Of a stretch of DNA of 7,272 bases, positions 1 through 4,786 are shown in pieces. The notes beneath the pieces were generated by a model that was given only the letters and a program-made list of their open reading frames with translations, ran no database searches and was not told the origin of the DNA. Source of the stretch: Candidatus Borrarchaeota archaeon. GTDB taxonomy: Archaea > Asgardarchaeota > Sifarchaeia > Borrarchaeales > Borrarchaeaceae. Made by a program: the position numbers and the translations under genes. The stretch covers positions 1 through 7,272 of the forward strand of contig JAEORY010000191.1 in NCBI GenBank assembly GCA_016840645.1, written 5' to 3'. Each line of letters starts with the position of its first letter. The stretch's first letter is position 1.

Positions 1-884
1 TGCAATCCATAACCGATATTTATAAAATTAGGTTTTAGAGCAGCATAATCTTCTGCAAAAGACTTTATGTCTTGAATAGAGATTCCAGTATGTTTAGAGA
101 CGTATTCGGTGGTATATTTTGATAAATATCCTTTAAAATCTTCAAAACCGTTTGTATGCTCGTTTATAAAATTGGAATCAATTAGCTCATTATCGATAAG
201 ATATTTTGCGATACCAAAGGCAAAAATTCCATCAGTTGCTGGACGTATCCTAAGATGTGTACCAAGCCTTGTTGTTTCATTTGCGATAGGGTCAATCACA
301 TATATTTTAGTTCCTTTTTCTTTAGCTTGTTTTGCCAAACCAAAATTATGAAGGTTACTTACGGCGGCATTAAATCCCCAATAGACGATTAACTTTGACT
401 TAAGCATCTCTTCGGGTTTTCTGCCATATCTCTTACCATAGTGTAATTCTACAGCAAGTTCTCCTGCAGTATCACAGATCGAGTATGTCGTTTCTGTGCT
501 CCCAATAGCATTGAAAAACCTTTTTGGAAAATTTAAACTTATTAATCCGCTATGACCGCCATAATCGTAGTGTAACACAGCTTTCGATCCGTTTTCGTTG
601 ATCACTTTAGTCAGTCTGGATGCTATCTCATTGAGGGCATCATCCCAAGAGATTTTCTTGAATTTACCCTCGCCTTTTGAACCAGTCTTCCTAAGTGGAT
701 AAAGCACGCGATCTTTATGATAGACATACTTAATCAAGTTCTGACCTTTTGGACACAAATAACCTTGTGTGATAGGCTGATTAGAGTTTGCTTTTACTTC
801 TACAAGTTTACCTTCATCCACAGCGGTCACAATACTACAAGTATCATAACAATCTCGCGGACATGTATTAAAAAATCGCTTCAT
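1..884 (-). CDS. Molybdopterin oxidoreductase, N-terminal part (3' end outside window)
   Basis: The first 294 residues of a member of the DMSO reductase/formate dehydrogenase superfamily (BisC-type, COG0243), which uses a bis-molybdopterin cofactor of Mo or W. A [4Fe-4S] motif sits at the very N-terminus, C8-x3-C12-x3-C16 (CPRDCYDTC), with the fourth cysteine C44 in YLCPKGQ. Next come an ISWDDAL segment (78-84), typical of the family, and C137 in SICDTAGE, which lies roughly where the metal-ligand residue falls in formate dehydrogenases. The IYVIDPIANET segment (194-204) fits the cofactor-binding Rossmann-like domain. There is no twin-arginine signal, so it is probably cytoplasmic. The ATG at 884 is preceded in frame by a TGA four codons upstream. 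A TATA-like element lies 26 nt before it and there is no Shine-Dalgarno, suggesting a leaderless mRNA. The substrate cannot be deduced, because the C-terminal half is missing. The MoaD-like gene upstream on the same strand suggests a cofactor link. Confidence 0.9.
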   Translation of the reverse strand, partial: MKRFFNTCPRDCYDTCSIVTAVDEGKLVEVKANSNQPITQGYLCPKGQNLIKYVYHKDRVLYPLRKTGSKGEGKFKKISWDDALNEIASRLTKVINENGSKAVLHYDYGGHSGLISLNFPKRFFNAIGSTETTYSICDTAGELAVELHYGKRYGRKPEEMLKSKLIVYWGFNAAVSNLHNFGLAKQAKEKGTKIYVIDPIANETTRLGTHLRIRPATDGIFAFGIAKYLIDNELIDSNFINEHTNGFEDFKGYLSKYTTEYVSKHTGISIQDIKSFAEDYAALKPNFINIGYGL

Positions 885-903
885 ACAAAAGCATGCTTGG
901 AAT

Positions 904-916
904 CATTTAATAAAGC
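904..916 (-). promoter_or_regulatory. TATA-like box of the molybdopterin oxidoreductase gene
   Basis: On the minus strand this reads GCTTTATTAAATG, centred about 26 nt before the ATG at 884. That is the archaeal TATA-to-start-site distance, so transcription would begin at or next to the start codon. A perfect 10-bp palindrome, AAGCATGCTT (889-898), lies between box and ATG and could be an operator; this is inference. Confidence 0.45.
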
Positions 917-955
917 TTTAGACAACTGCATTCTACTTAAAATGAAATTCTCTCT

Positions 956-1007
956 GGCCTTTTAAAAAAAATGATATAGCTTCTTTTCCCCTCTTTTCGT
1001 GAAGGCC
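956..1007 (-). terminator. Probable terminator after the MoaD-like gene
   Basis: Downstream of the MoaD-like stop on the minus strand is a run of eight T (964-971). It is flanked by the short inverted repeat GGCCTT/AAGGCC (956-961 and 1002-1007, loop about 40 nt). Oligo-T tracts terminate archaeal RNA polymerase; the stem may be incidental. It suggests the two molybdenum-related genes are not strictly co-transcribed. Confidence 0.35.
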
Positions 1008-1027
1008 GATTTCGATAATATCAATTA

Positions 1028-1324
1028 TTAATCTCCAGCGAAAGGTGGCAGGAAGATAACATGATCCCCCTCTTTCAGCTCGGTTTTCAATCCTTGTAGA
1101 CTCGTTAGGCTCTGTTTGTTGACAAATATCTGTGTATTTGAATTAAGTTGATTTGTTTGTGGATCAATAAGTTCATCTTTTAGCAGTTCCCCATAGTGTT
1201 GGATGAGTGTATCAACCAGACCACCCACTAAATTGTAATGGTTTAATTTGACTCGTTTACTCTTTTCGTTCACAACAGATTTTATTTGGCCGTAGAATTT
1301 GACAGTTACTTCAACCATTTTCAT
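1028..1324 (-). CDS. MoaD/ThiS-like ubiquitin-fold sulfur carrier with an altered C-terminus
   Basis: A 98-residue beta-grasp protein resembling the archaeal MoaD family. In that family, MoaD is adenylated at its C-terminal Gly-Gly by a MoeB/UbaA-like E1 enzyme, thiocarboxylated, and gives sulfur to precursor Z in molybdopterin synthase with MoaE; some archaeal relatives (SAMPs) also tag proteins or serve tRNA thiolation. Visible features are the opening strand VEVTVKFYGQIKSVV (4-18), the IFVNKQSL strand (66-73), and the closing EGDHVIFLPPFAG (85-97), which matches the family's GDEV-x-FPPVAGG ending. The last residue is Asp98, not Gly, so the tail reads AGD and then TAA. The ATG at 1324 gives the usual length; the second ATG at 1318 would remove only MK. 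The molybdopterin oxidoreductase lies downstream on the same strand. Family assignment is firm; activity as a sulfur carrier is doubtful. Confidence 0.88.
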   Translation of the reverse strand: MKMVEVTVKFYGQIKSVVNEKSKRVKLNHYNLVGGLVDTLIQHYGELLKDELIDPQTNQLNSNTQIFVNKQSLTSLQGLKTELKEGDHVIFLPPFAGD

Positions 1325-1345
1325 CTAAATGAGAAATCACGAGAT

Positions 1346-1357
1346 ATGTTTAAAAAA
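1346..1357 (-). promoter_or_regulatory. TATA-like box of the MoaD-like gene
   Basis: The minus strand reads TTTTTTAAACAT, centred about 27 nt before the ATG at 1324. No Shine-Dalgarno is visible between the two, so a leaderless transcript is likely. The spacing matches that of the neighbouring molybdopterin oxidoreductase gene. Confidence 0.45.
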
Positions 1358-1562
1358 GATTTGTGGTAAAAATATACGCTTGTTGAGTCTTAAGTCGCCT
1401 TTGAAATACCAGTTTATCTTAATTGCAACAGGATATTCCCTTCGAAAAGGAGAAAAGTAATAATACTCAACGTTCATTAGTTATGCGGCAGTTCTTAGTT
1501 CATTTTGTTAGAATCCTAAATTTTCACCATAATTATTGATTACTCTATGTTCACCCGAATCA

Positions 1563-1572
1563 CTTTTATAAT
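1563..1572 (+). promoter_or_regulatory. TATA-like box before the thioredoxin-fold gene
   Basis: CTTTTATAAT lies about 23 nt before the proposed TTG start at 1591, so transcription would start close to that codon. The remainder of the 266-bp divergent spacer (1325-1590) shows no further gene or convincing structured element. Confidence 0.35.
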
Positions 1573-1590
1573 CACATTGCAGGTTATTAT

Positions 1591-1965
1591 TTGGAGCATA
1601 TCAGAAAAAGTGGGGCGTTTGTTAAGATAAGTGCATTTCAGGATCCCGAAAAGGATAATAATGAAATTAGCGAAATAAACGTATTTGGAAATGAACGGGA
1701 TTCAAAGTCAGATCTGCTGTTTTTCACGTCCCCGTATTCTTCACATGGAGTTAAAGTTGAAACACATCTTTCAGCAATTATTGCGGAAAAAGGATTACCT
1801 ATCAAAGTCACTAAAATAGATGTTACTTTATACCCAGAGGTTGCGGAAAAATATGATATTGTAGCAACTCCGACGTTAATTTTTCGAGAATTGAAAGCGT
1901 GTGGCCATTATGAACTAGACGCTTTAGAAGAACTTTTAATATCTCATTGTTTCCTTGAAAATTAG
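1591..1965 (+). CDS. Thioredoxin-fold protein without redox cysteines, KaiB-like in part
   Basis: A 124-residue protein with a polar N-terminal extension (about 1-38) and then a thioredoxin-like fold: strand DLLFFTSP (41-48), helix to about residue 67, strand IKVTKIDV (71-78), then a YPEVAEKYDIVATPTLIF segment (81-98). The cis-proline motif ATPT (P94) is kept. Where thioredoxins and glutaredoxins have CxxC, this protein has S50-S-H-G53 (SPYSSHG), so it cannot do dithiol exchange. The only cysteines are C104 and C120, outside the active site. The IDV...P.(L/V)AE...I.ATPTL pattern also matches KaiB, which has this fold without CxxC, though the helix after the first strand is about three residues longer than in KaiB. 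The start must be TTG: there is no ATG in frame and a TGA lies at 1537-1539. A weak AGGT sits 6 nt upstream. Partner and role are unknown. Confidence 0.72.
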   Translation: MEHIRKSGAFVKISAFQDPEKDNNEISEINVFGNERDSKSDLLFFTSPYSSHGVKVETHLSAIIAEKGLPIKVTKIDVTLYPEVAEKYDIVATPTLIFRELKACGHYELDALEELLISHCFLEN

Positions 1966-2000
1966 AATCACAAAAGTGTATTGCTACTTATTGGACTTCA

Positions 2001-2414
2001 CTATTTGTGCCTCATAGCCGTTCCCACATTACCTGATTCAACCATGACACACATCCCGTAAATAACTTCAATATCATGTTCATAGCAGAAATCGATCACT
2101 TCATCTGATTCAGATCCAGGTTGCAGCCATATTTTTTGAATTCCAAGTTCAAAGCATTCTTTAACAACATCAAGAGCAACATTTGGTGGAACTACGATAT
2201 CAACAACATCAGGTTGAATAGGTAATTCTGAAAGGTAAGCATACGCCTTATCACCATTAATCATTTTGGCATTTGGGTTAATAGGAAACACTTTGTAACC
2301 CTTTCGTAACAAATCTTGATAGATAATGTAACCAAATTTGCTAGGGTTGCTTGAGACTCCAACAACAGCAAAAACATTGTTCTTATTTAAGAAAGTATCT
2401 ATCTGATTCATCAT
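2001..2414 (-). CDS. CoA-binding domain protein (YccU/COG1832 type)
   Basis: A 137-residue, single-domain protein of the CoA_binding_2 family, a Rossmann fold related to the N-terminal domain of succinyl-CoA synthetase alpha and acyl-CoA ligases. The nucleotide-binding turn is VVGVSSNPSKFG (17-28). It is followed by KGYKVFPINPNA (38-49), DVVDIVVPP (69-77), and KIWLQPGSES (94-103), all in family order. C122 lies in the GMCVM segment (120-124), where family members commonly have a Cys near the C-terminus. The length is normal for stand-alone members. The biological role of the family is not established; binding of CoA or an acyl-CoA is inferred from the fold. Two ATGs occur in tandem (2414 and 2411). 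AGGTG at 2422-2426 is 7 nt before the first, which favours 2414. It converges with the thioredoxin-fold gene across a 35-nt gap. Confidence 0.9.
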   Translation of the reverse strand: MMNQIDTFLNKNNVFAVVGVSSNPSKFGYIIYQDLLRKGYKVFPINPNAKMINGDKAYAYLSELPIQPDVVDIVVPPNVALDVVKECFELGIQKIWLQPGSESDEVIDFCYEHDIEVIYGMCVMVESGNVGTAMRHK

Positions 2415-2421
2415 ACTCTAA

Positions 2422-2426
2422 CACCT
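2422..2426 (-). promoter_or_regulatory. Shine-Dalgarno of the CoA-binding protein gene
   Basis: The minus strand reads AGGTG, 7 nt before the ATG at 2414, complementary to the CACCT core of the 16S 3' end. A TATA-like run, TTTTTTTATAATAC, lies farther upstream (about 2467-2480), consistent with a leadered transcript. Confidence 0.5.
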
Positions 2427-2739
2427 GATCGCTTAATCTGTCAGTTCAAAGCAATAATAGTTTTTGTATTATAAAAAAACGAGTACCGTAAAGCATTATT
2501 CTTAGAATTAAATAAAAATAACTGGGGGCTTATGCAATCCCGACATTTTTCAAAAACTGGACTGTTTATCGTGCACGACATGGATTTTTTTCTTATCTTT
2601 CACCAATATTTAATACTTTTCTCGGGAATACATTCGAATCCGGTACCGAAGCAAATACAACGCTAGATAACTAGTCGCTTCATGGCTAAGTCCCATGATG
2701 ACTACTTCATGTACTGGGTTCTCACTGACCCCATTTATT

Positions 2740-2752
2740 CCTATAGTATAGG
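2740..2752. promoter_or_regulatory. Palindrome CCTATAGTATAGG beside a TATA-like box
   Basis: A perfect 6-bp inverted repeat with a one-base centre, 2 nt before TTATATTTAAG (2755-2765). It could be an operator for a plus-strand promoter that would give a leader of about 150 nt before the start at 2945. It is short and AT-rich, so chance is a real alternative. Confidence 0.25.
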
Positions 2753-2934
2753 GCTTATATTTAAGACTTACGGATTCTGCCAGTTTATTTTATGAACGAA
2801 TAAATATCTGTCTATTGAAACAGTTTTACCTGAAAGATAGATTTATTGAAAAGGTCTCAAAAATCTCTTAAATGTATATTTGAATAATATGACAAATCTT
2901 AAGATATTAGTTAGATGTCTAAGATTAATTAGTT

Positions 2935-2938
2935 GGTG
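2935..2938 (+). promoter_or_regulatory. Shine-Dalgarno that decides the start of the DUF6125-like gene
   Basis: GGTG lies 6 nt before the ATG at 2945. The TTG (2933) and GTG (2936) codons upstream in frame overlap this sequence, so they are unlikely to be the true start. Confidence 0.5.
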
Positions 2939-2944
2939 TCGCAA

Positions 2945-3487
2945 ATGAGTGATTATCCCCCTGGAAGTACTAAAGATCGTGAAAAATTGGCTGAAATGCC
3001 TATTGAAGAATTGCTTGATTTCTTATTTCTTCACTTAAGAAACTTATGGCGTGTTGATGGCTTATATTTCCTAGGAATAGAAGATAAGTTTGGTACGAAA
3101 GCTGCAACCGAAATAGACAGTCAGGTTTGGCAAATTATGGCTAAAATCGAAGCCAAAAGCTTAAGAAGAATGTTTAAAGTAAATGTAAATGCTGATGTCC
3201 CAACAATCATGAATTGTTTGCAAAAGTCAAGCTGGGCTTTAGATCAACCCTTTAAAGTTGTTGAGGTAAATGATCAGCGTGCAATCCTGCATGTTGAAAG
3301 ATGTAGGACACAAGAAGCACGCTTGAATAAGGATTTAGAAGAGTTTCCGTGTAAACAAGTTCGATTTGGTTATTTGAAAAATTTTGCAAAAACATTGAAT
3401 TCAAATGTTGAAGTAAACTGCTTAGTATGTCCTCCAGATGAGCATCCATCGGATCTATGGTGTAAATGGGAATTCATTCTACCGTGA
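2945..3487 (+). CDS. DUF6125-like (L-2-amino-thiazoline-4-carboxylic acid hydrolase-like) Cys-rich protein
   Basis: A 180-residue soluble protein that I recognise as the archaeal DUF6125 type, by memory of the family pattern. A helical N-terminal half contains LRNLWRVDGLYFLGIEDKFG (31-50), and SSWALD is at 95-100. The C-terminal half carries a Cys-rich signature: C120-RTQEAR, FPC136K, then C159-L-V-C162-PPDEHPSDLWC173-KWEF. The five cysteines, with H167 and acidic residues, could bind a metal or form the active site of a small-molecule hydrolase; this is inference, as no activity is established for this group. Codons upstream (TTG 2933, GTG 2936) would add four residues, but GGTG spaced 6 nt from the ATG at 2945 favours the ATG. 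The gene stands alone, after a long leader region and before a hairpin beginning a few bases past the stop. Confidence 0.75.
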   Translation: MSDYPPGSTKDREKLAEMPIEELLDFLFLHLRNLWRVDGLYFLGIEDKFGTKAATEIDSQVWQIMAKIEAKSLRRMFKVNVNADVPTIMNCLQKSSWALDQPFKVVEVNDQRAILHVERCRTQEARLNKDLEEFPCKQVRFGYLKNFAKTLNSNVEVNCLVCPPDEHPSDLWCKWEFILP

Positions 3488-3530
3488 ACTACCCCACCCT
3501 GACGGATGGAGACTTCCCGCCTCCTACCTT
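3488..3530. repeat. Degenerate hairpin resembling an IS200/IS605-type end remnant
   Basis: Just after the TGA at 3485-3487 the sequence continues ACTACCCCACCCTGAC and then GGATGGAGACTTCCCGCC. CCACCC (3494-3499) pairs with GGATGG (3504-3509) over a TGAC loop with one C/A mismatch. The layout ACTACCCC-ACCC-loop-GGGTGGGG-CTTCC is one I associate with hairpins at ends of archaeal IS200/IS605 (IS1341-type) elements; here the right arm has decayed. No TnpA or TnpB coding is present. It may simply act as the end of the DUF6125-like transcript. The local C-rich base use differs from the AT-rich surroundings. Confidence 0.3.
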
Positions 3531-3594
3531 AAATGGATTTTTAATCCCAGGCCAAATTCTTTACATTTGCTAATGCATTTCCTTAGGAGATTGT

Positions 3595-3600
3595 GGTGAT
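3595..3600 (+). promoter_or_regulatory. Shine-Dalgarno of the uracil-DNA glycosylase gene
   Basis: GGTGAT lies 4 nt before the ATG at 3605 and matches six bases of the anti-Shine-Dalgarno complement. A second candidate, GGAG (3586-3589), is 6 nt before a GTG at 3596, which would add three residues. The start is therefore ambiguous by a few codons. Confidence 0.5.
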
Positions 3601-3604
3601 CCAA

Positions 3605-4171
3605 ATGAAAAATGAATTATTAGAATTACAAGAGCAAGTAAAAAACTGTAAAAAATGTGAATTATGGAAAGGAAGAAAAAACGCGGTGTTTGGGGAAGGA
3701 CCTGAAGATGCTAAAATCATGTTAATAGGATTAGGACCAGGAAACAATGAAGATCAACAAGGACGTCCTTTCGTGGGCGCTGCAGGAAAACTACTTAACA
3801 AACTACTTAGTTATGCAGGATTAAAACGAGAAGAGGTCTACATAGCAAACATCATAAAATCCTACCTACCTGATAATAAAGCTACCAAAGATCAAATAAC
3901 AGCATGTACACCTTATTTGGAAAGACAAATCGAGTTAATCAAACCAAAAATAATAATTTTGCTTGGTAATATTGCAGTCAAGTACATTTTCGAAAAATAT
4001 AAACTCCCGAAAGCCCCTATGAGAGATATACATGTAAAGCCTTTTTCGTTAGCAAGCCTGTTCTTGAAAGCCAAAGTAATTCCCATGTATCATCCCGCAG
4101 CAGCATTAAGAAATCCAGGCTTAAGAGGCACTATCGAGGAAGATTGGAAAAAATTAAAGACCATATTGTAG
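3605..4171 (+). CDS. Type 4-like uracil-DNA glycosylase with an incomplete Fe-S cysteine set
   Basis: A 188-residue member of the Fe-S uracil-DNA glycosylase superfamily, which removes uracil arising from cytosine deamination to start base excision repair. Family landmarks in order: C15-x2-C18 (NCKKCELW), VFGEGPEDAKIMLIG (28-42), motif GLGPGNNEDQQGRPFVGAAG (42-61), YIANIIKSYLPDNK (79-92), C101 in ACTPYL, IIILLG (116-121), and the closing MYHPAAALRNPG (161-172) with H163. Two usual residues differ. The first motif has GLGPG where type 4 enzymes have GEAPG or GEGPG. The third cluster cysteine, in the KCRPP motif, is Ser86 (codon TCC), leaving C15, C18 and C101. Length is normal. Alternative starts at GTG 3593 or 3596 add three or four residues. 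It could be an active variant with a noncanonical cluster ligand, or a paralogue with another role. Confidence 0.88.
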   Translation: MKNELLELQEQVKNCKKCELWKGRKNAVFGEGPEDAKIMLIGLGPGNNEDQQGRPFVGAAGKLLNKLLSYAGLKREEVYIANIIKSYLPDNKATKDQITACTPYLERQIELIKPKIIILLGNIAVKYIFEKYKLPKAPMRDIHVKPFSLASLFLKAKVIPMYHPAAALRNPGLRGTIEEDWKKLKTIL

Positions 4172-4179
4172 AAGTTGAA

Positions 4180-4692
4180 TTACAATCTCAAATCATATCG
4201 CTCTTCCGTAAGTGTTTGGCCCCAAATTTCGTGGGTTATCTCGTCTGTTTTTTCGAAACCAGCAGATTTATACAAATAATTTGCTGCGTCTAAGCCCCTG
4301 AATGTCCACAGAAAAACATTCTTGAATCCACACTTTTTGCAGAACAAAATAGATTCCTCAAAAAGCAATTTCCCAAGCCCAAGACCACGGAAATTCGGAT
4401 TAACAAGAAACCATCTAAGTTGCGCTTCTGATTCCGAACGTCCAAAAACAGCGATTGAACCAATAATATTTCCTTTAATTTCTGCAACCCAAAGTCGATC
4501 TTTATTCGAATTGAATGATTGAGCGAATTCAGCAAGACCTGATGCAACGTATCCTTCAAATGTATGATCAAATCCGTATTCCTCAGCATAAACTATAGCG
4601 TGAAGATAAACAACGTTACCCATATCTCCCGGTTGAAGATTATAGCGTACACTTATGTCCTTTAGAGTTCGTTGCTTAGCGTTAGTAGGCAT
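4180..4692 (-). CDS. GNAT-family N-acetyltransferase
   Basis: A 170-residue GNAT-fold protein, predicted to transfer an acetyl group from acetyl-CoA to an amine. The core is WVAEIKGNIIGSIAVF (68-83), then QLRWFLVNPNFRGLGLGKLL (91-110). Within it, R102-G-L-G-L-G107 is the acetyl-CoA pyrophosphate loop (R/Q-x-x-G-x-G/A). The FLWTF strand (127-131) and AANYLYKSAGFEKT (136-149) complete the domain. N-terminal LQPGDMGNVVYLHAIVYAEE (19-38) and the late WGQTL (157-161) resemble the GNAT half of MarR-GNAT fusion proteins, but no MarR domain is present here. The substrate is unknown. The start is secure: GGAGG lies 6 nt before the ATG. It converges with the glycosylase gene across only 8 nt and is divergent from the UROD-type gene. 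Confidence 0.92.
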   Translation of the reverse strand: MPTNAKQRTLKDISVRYNLQPGDMGNVVYLHAIVYAEEYGFDHTFEGYVASGLAEFAQSFNSNKDRLWVAEIKGNIIGSIAVFGRSESEAQLRWFLVNPNFRGLGLGKLLFEESILFCKKCGFKNVFLWTFRGLDAANYLYKSAGFEKTDEITHEIWGQTLTEERYDLRL

Positions 4693-4698
4693 AGAAGT

Positions 4699-4703
4699 CC
4701 TCC
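4699..4703 (-). promoter_or_regulatory. Shine-Dalgarno of the GNAT gene
   Basis: The minus strand reads GGAGG, 6 nt before the ATG at 4692. This is the strongest ribosome-binding site in the window. Confidence 0.75.
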
Positions 4704-4716
4704 AGCTTATTATGTG

Positions 4717-4740
4717 GTGTTAACACTAATATATATTTAA
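4717..4740. promoter_or_regulatory. Shared divergent promoter region with a perfect palindrome
   Basis: An AT-only stretch, TAATATATATTTAA (4727-4740), lies between two divergent genes. Read on the minus strand it is a TATA-like box about 42 nt before the GNAT ATG; on the plus strand it is about 53 nt before the UROD-type ATG. Either or both genes could use it. The perfect 10-bp palindrome GTGTTAACAC (4717-4726) abuts it on the GNAT side, where a repressor would block GNAT transcription. Operator function is inference. Confidence 0.45.
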
Positions 4741-4786
4741 TGAAGACAAAGTGAGAATTGGATTAAGACAGTAAAAAAGTGATGAT

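Larger units (their letters stand above)
2415..2932. other. 518-bp gene-free divergent intergenic region with several inverted repeats
   Basis: This separates the CoA-binding gene (minus) from the DUF6125-like gene (plus). No convincing gene is seen. It holds CTAGATAACTAG (2664-2675); a two-part hairpin in which TAGTC (2672-2676) pairs with GACTA (2700-2704) and CATGG (2681-2685) with CCATG (2693-2697); a GGG/CCC stem around 2715-2731; and the palindrome CCTATAGTATAGG (2740-2752) next to the TATA-like TTATATTTAAG (2755-2765). On the minus strand a 59-codon open stretch (2613-2789) without an initiation codon at its 5' end reads like protein, and could be a remnant. Nearer the plus-strand gene are further AT-rich candidates such as ATGTATATTTGAATA (2872-2886). 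Confidence 0.5.

Noticed and set aside
109..351. 80-codon plus-strand open frame
   Set aside because: It is antisense to the molybdopterin oxidoreductase, whose minus-strand frame has clear family motifs throughout.
717..965. 82-codon plus-strand open frame
   Set aside because: It overlaps antisense the Fe-S motif region of the molybdopterin oxidoreductase and its promoter; the translation matches no family.
2633..2641. TTCGAATCC, resembling a tRNA T-loop
   Set aside because: The five bases on each side (ATACA and CCGGT side) do not pair, and no acceptor or anticodon arm fits around it on either strand.
2695..2728. ATGATGA ... CTGA, resembling boxes C and D of an archaeal guide sRNA
   Set aside because: The boxes are only 23 nt apart, there is no internal C'/D' pair, and the flanks do not form the short terminal stem expected next to a kink-turn.
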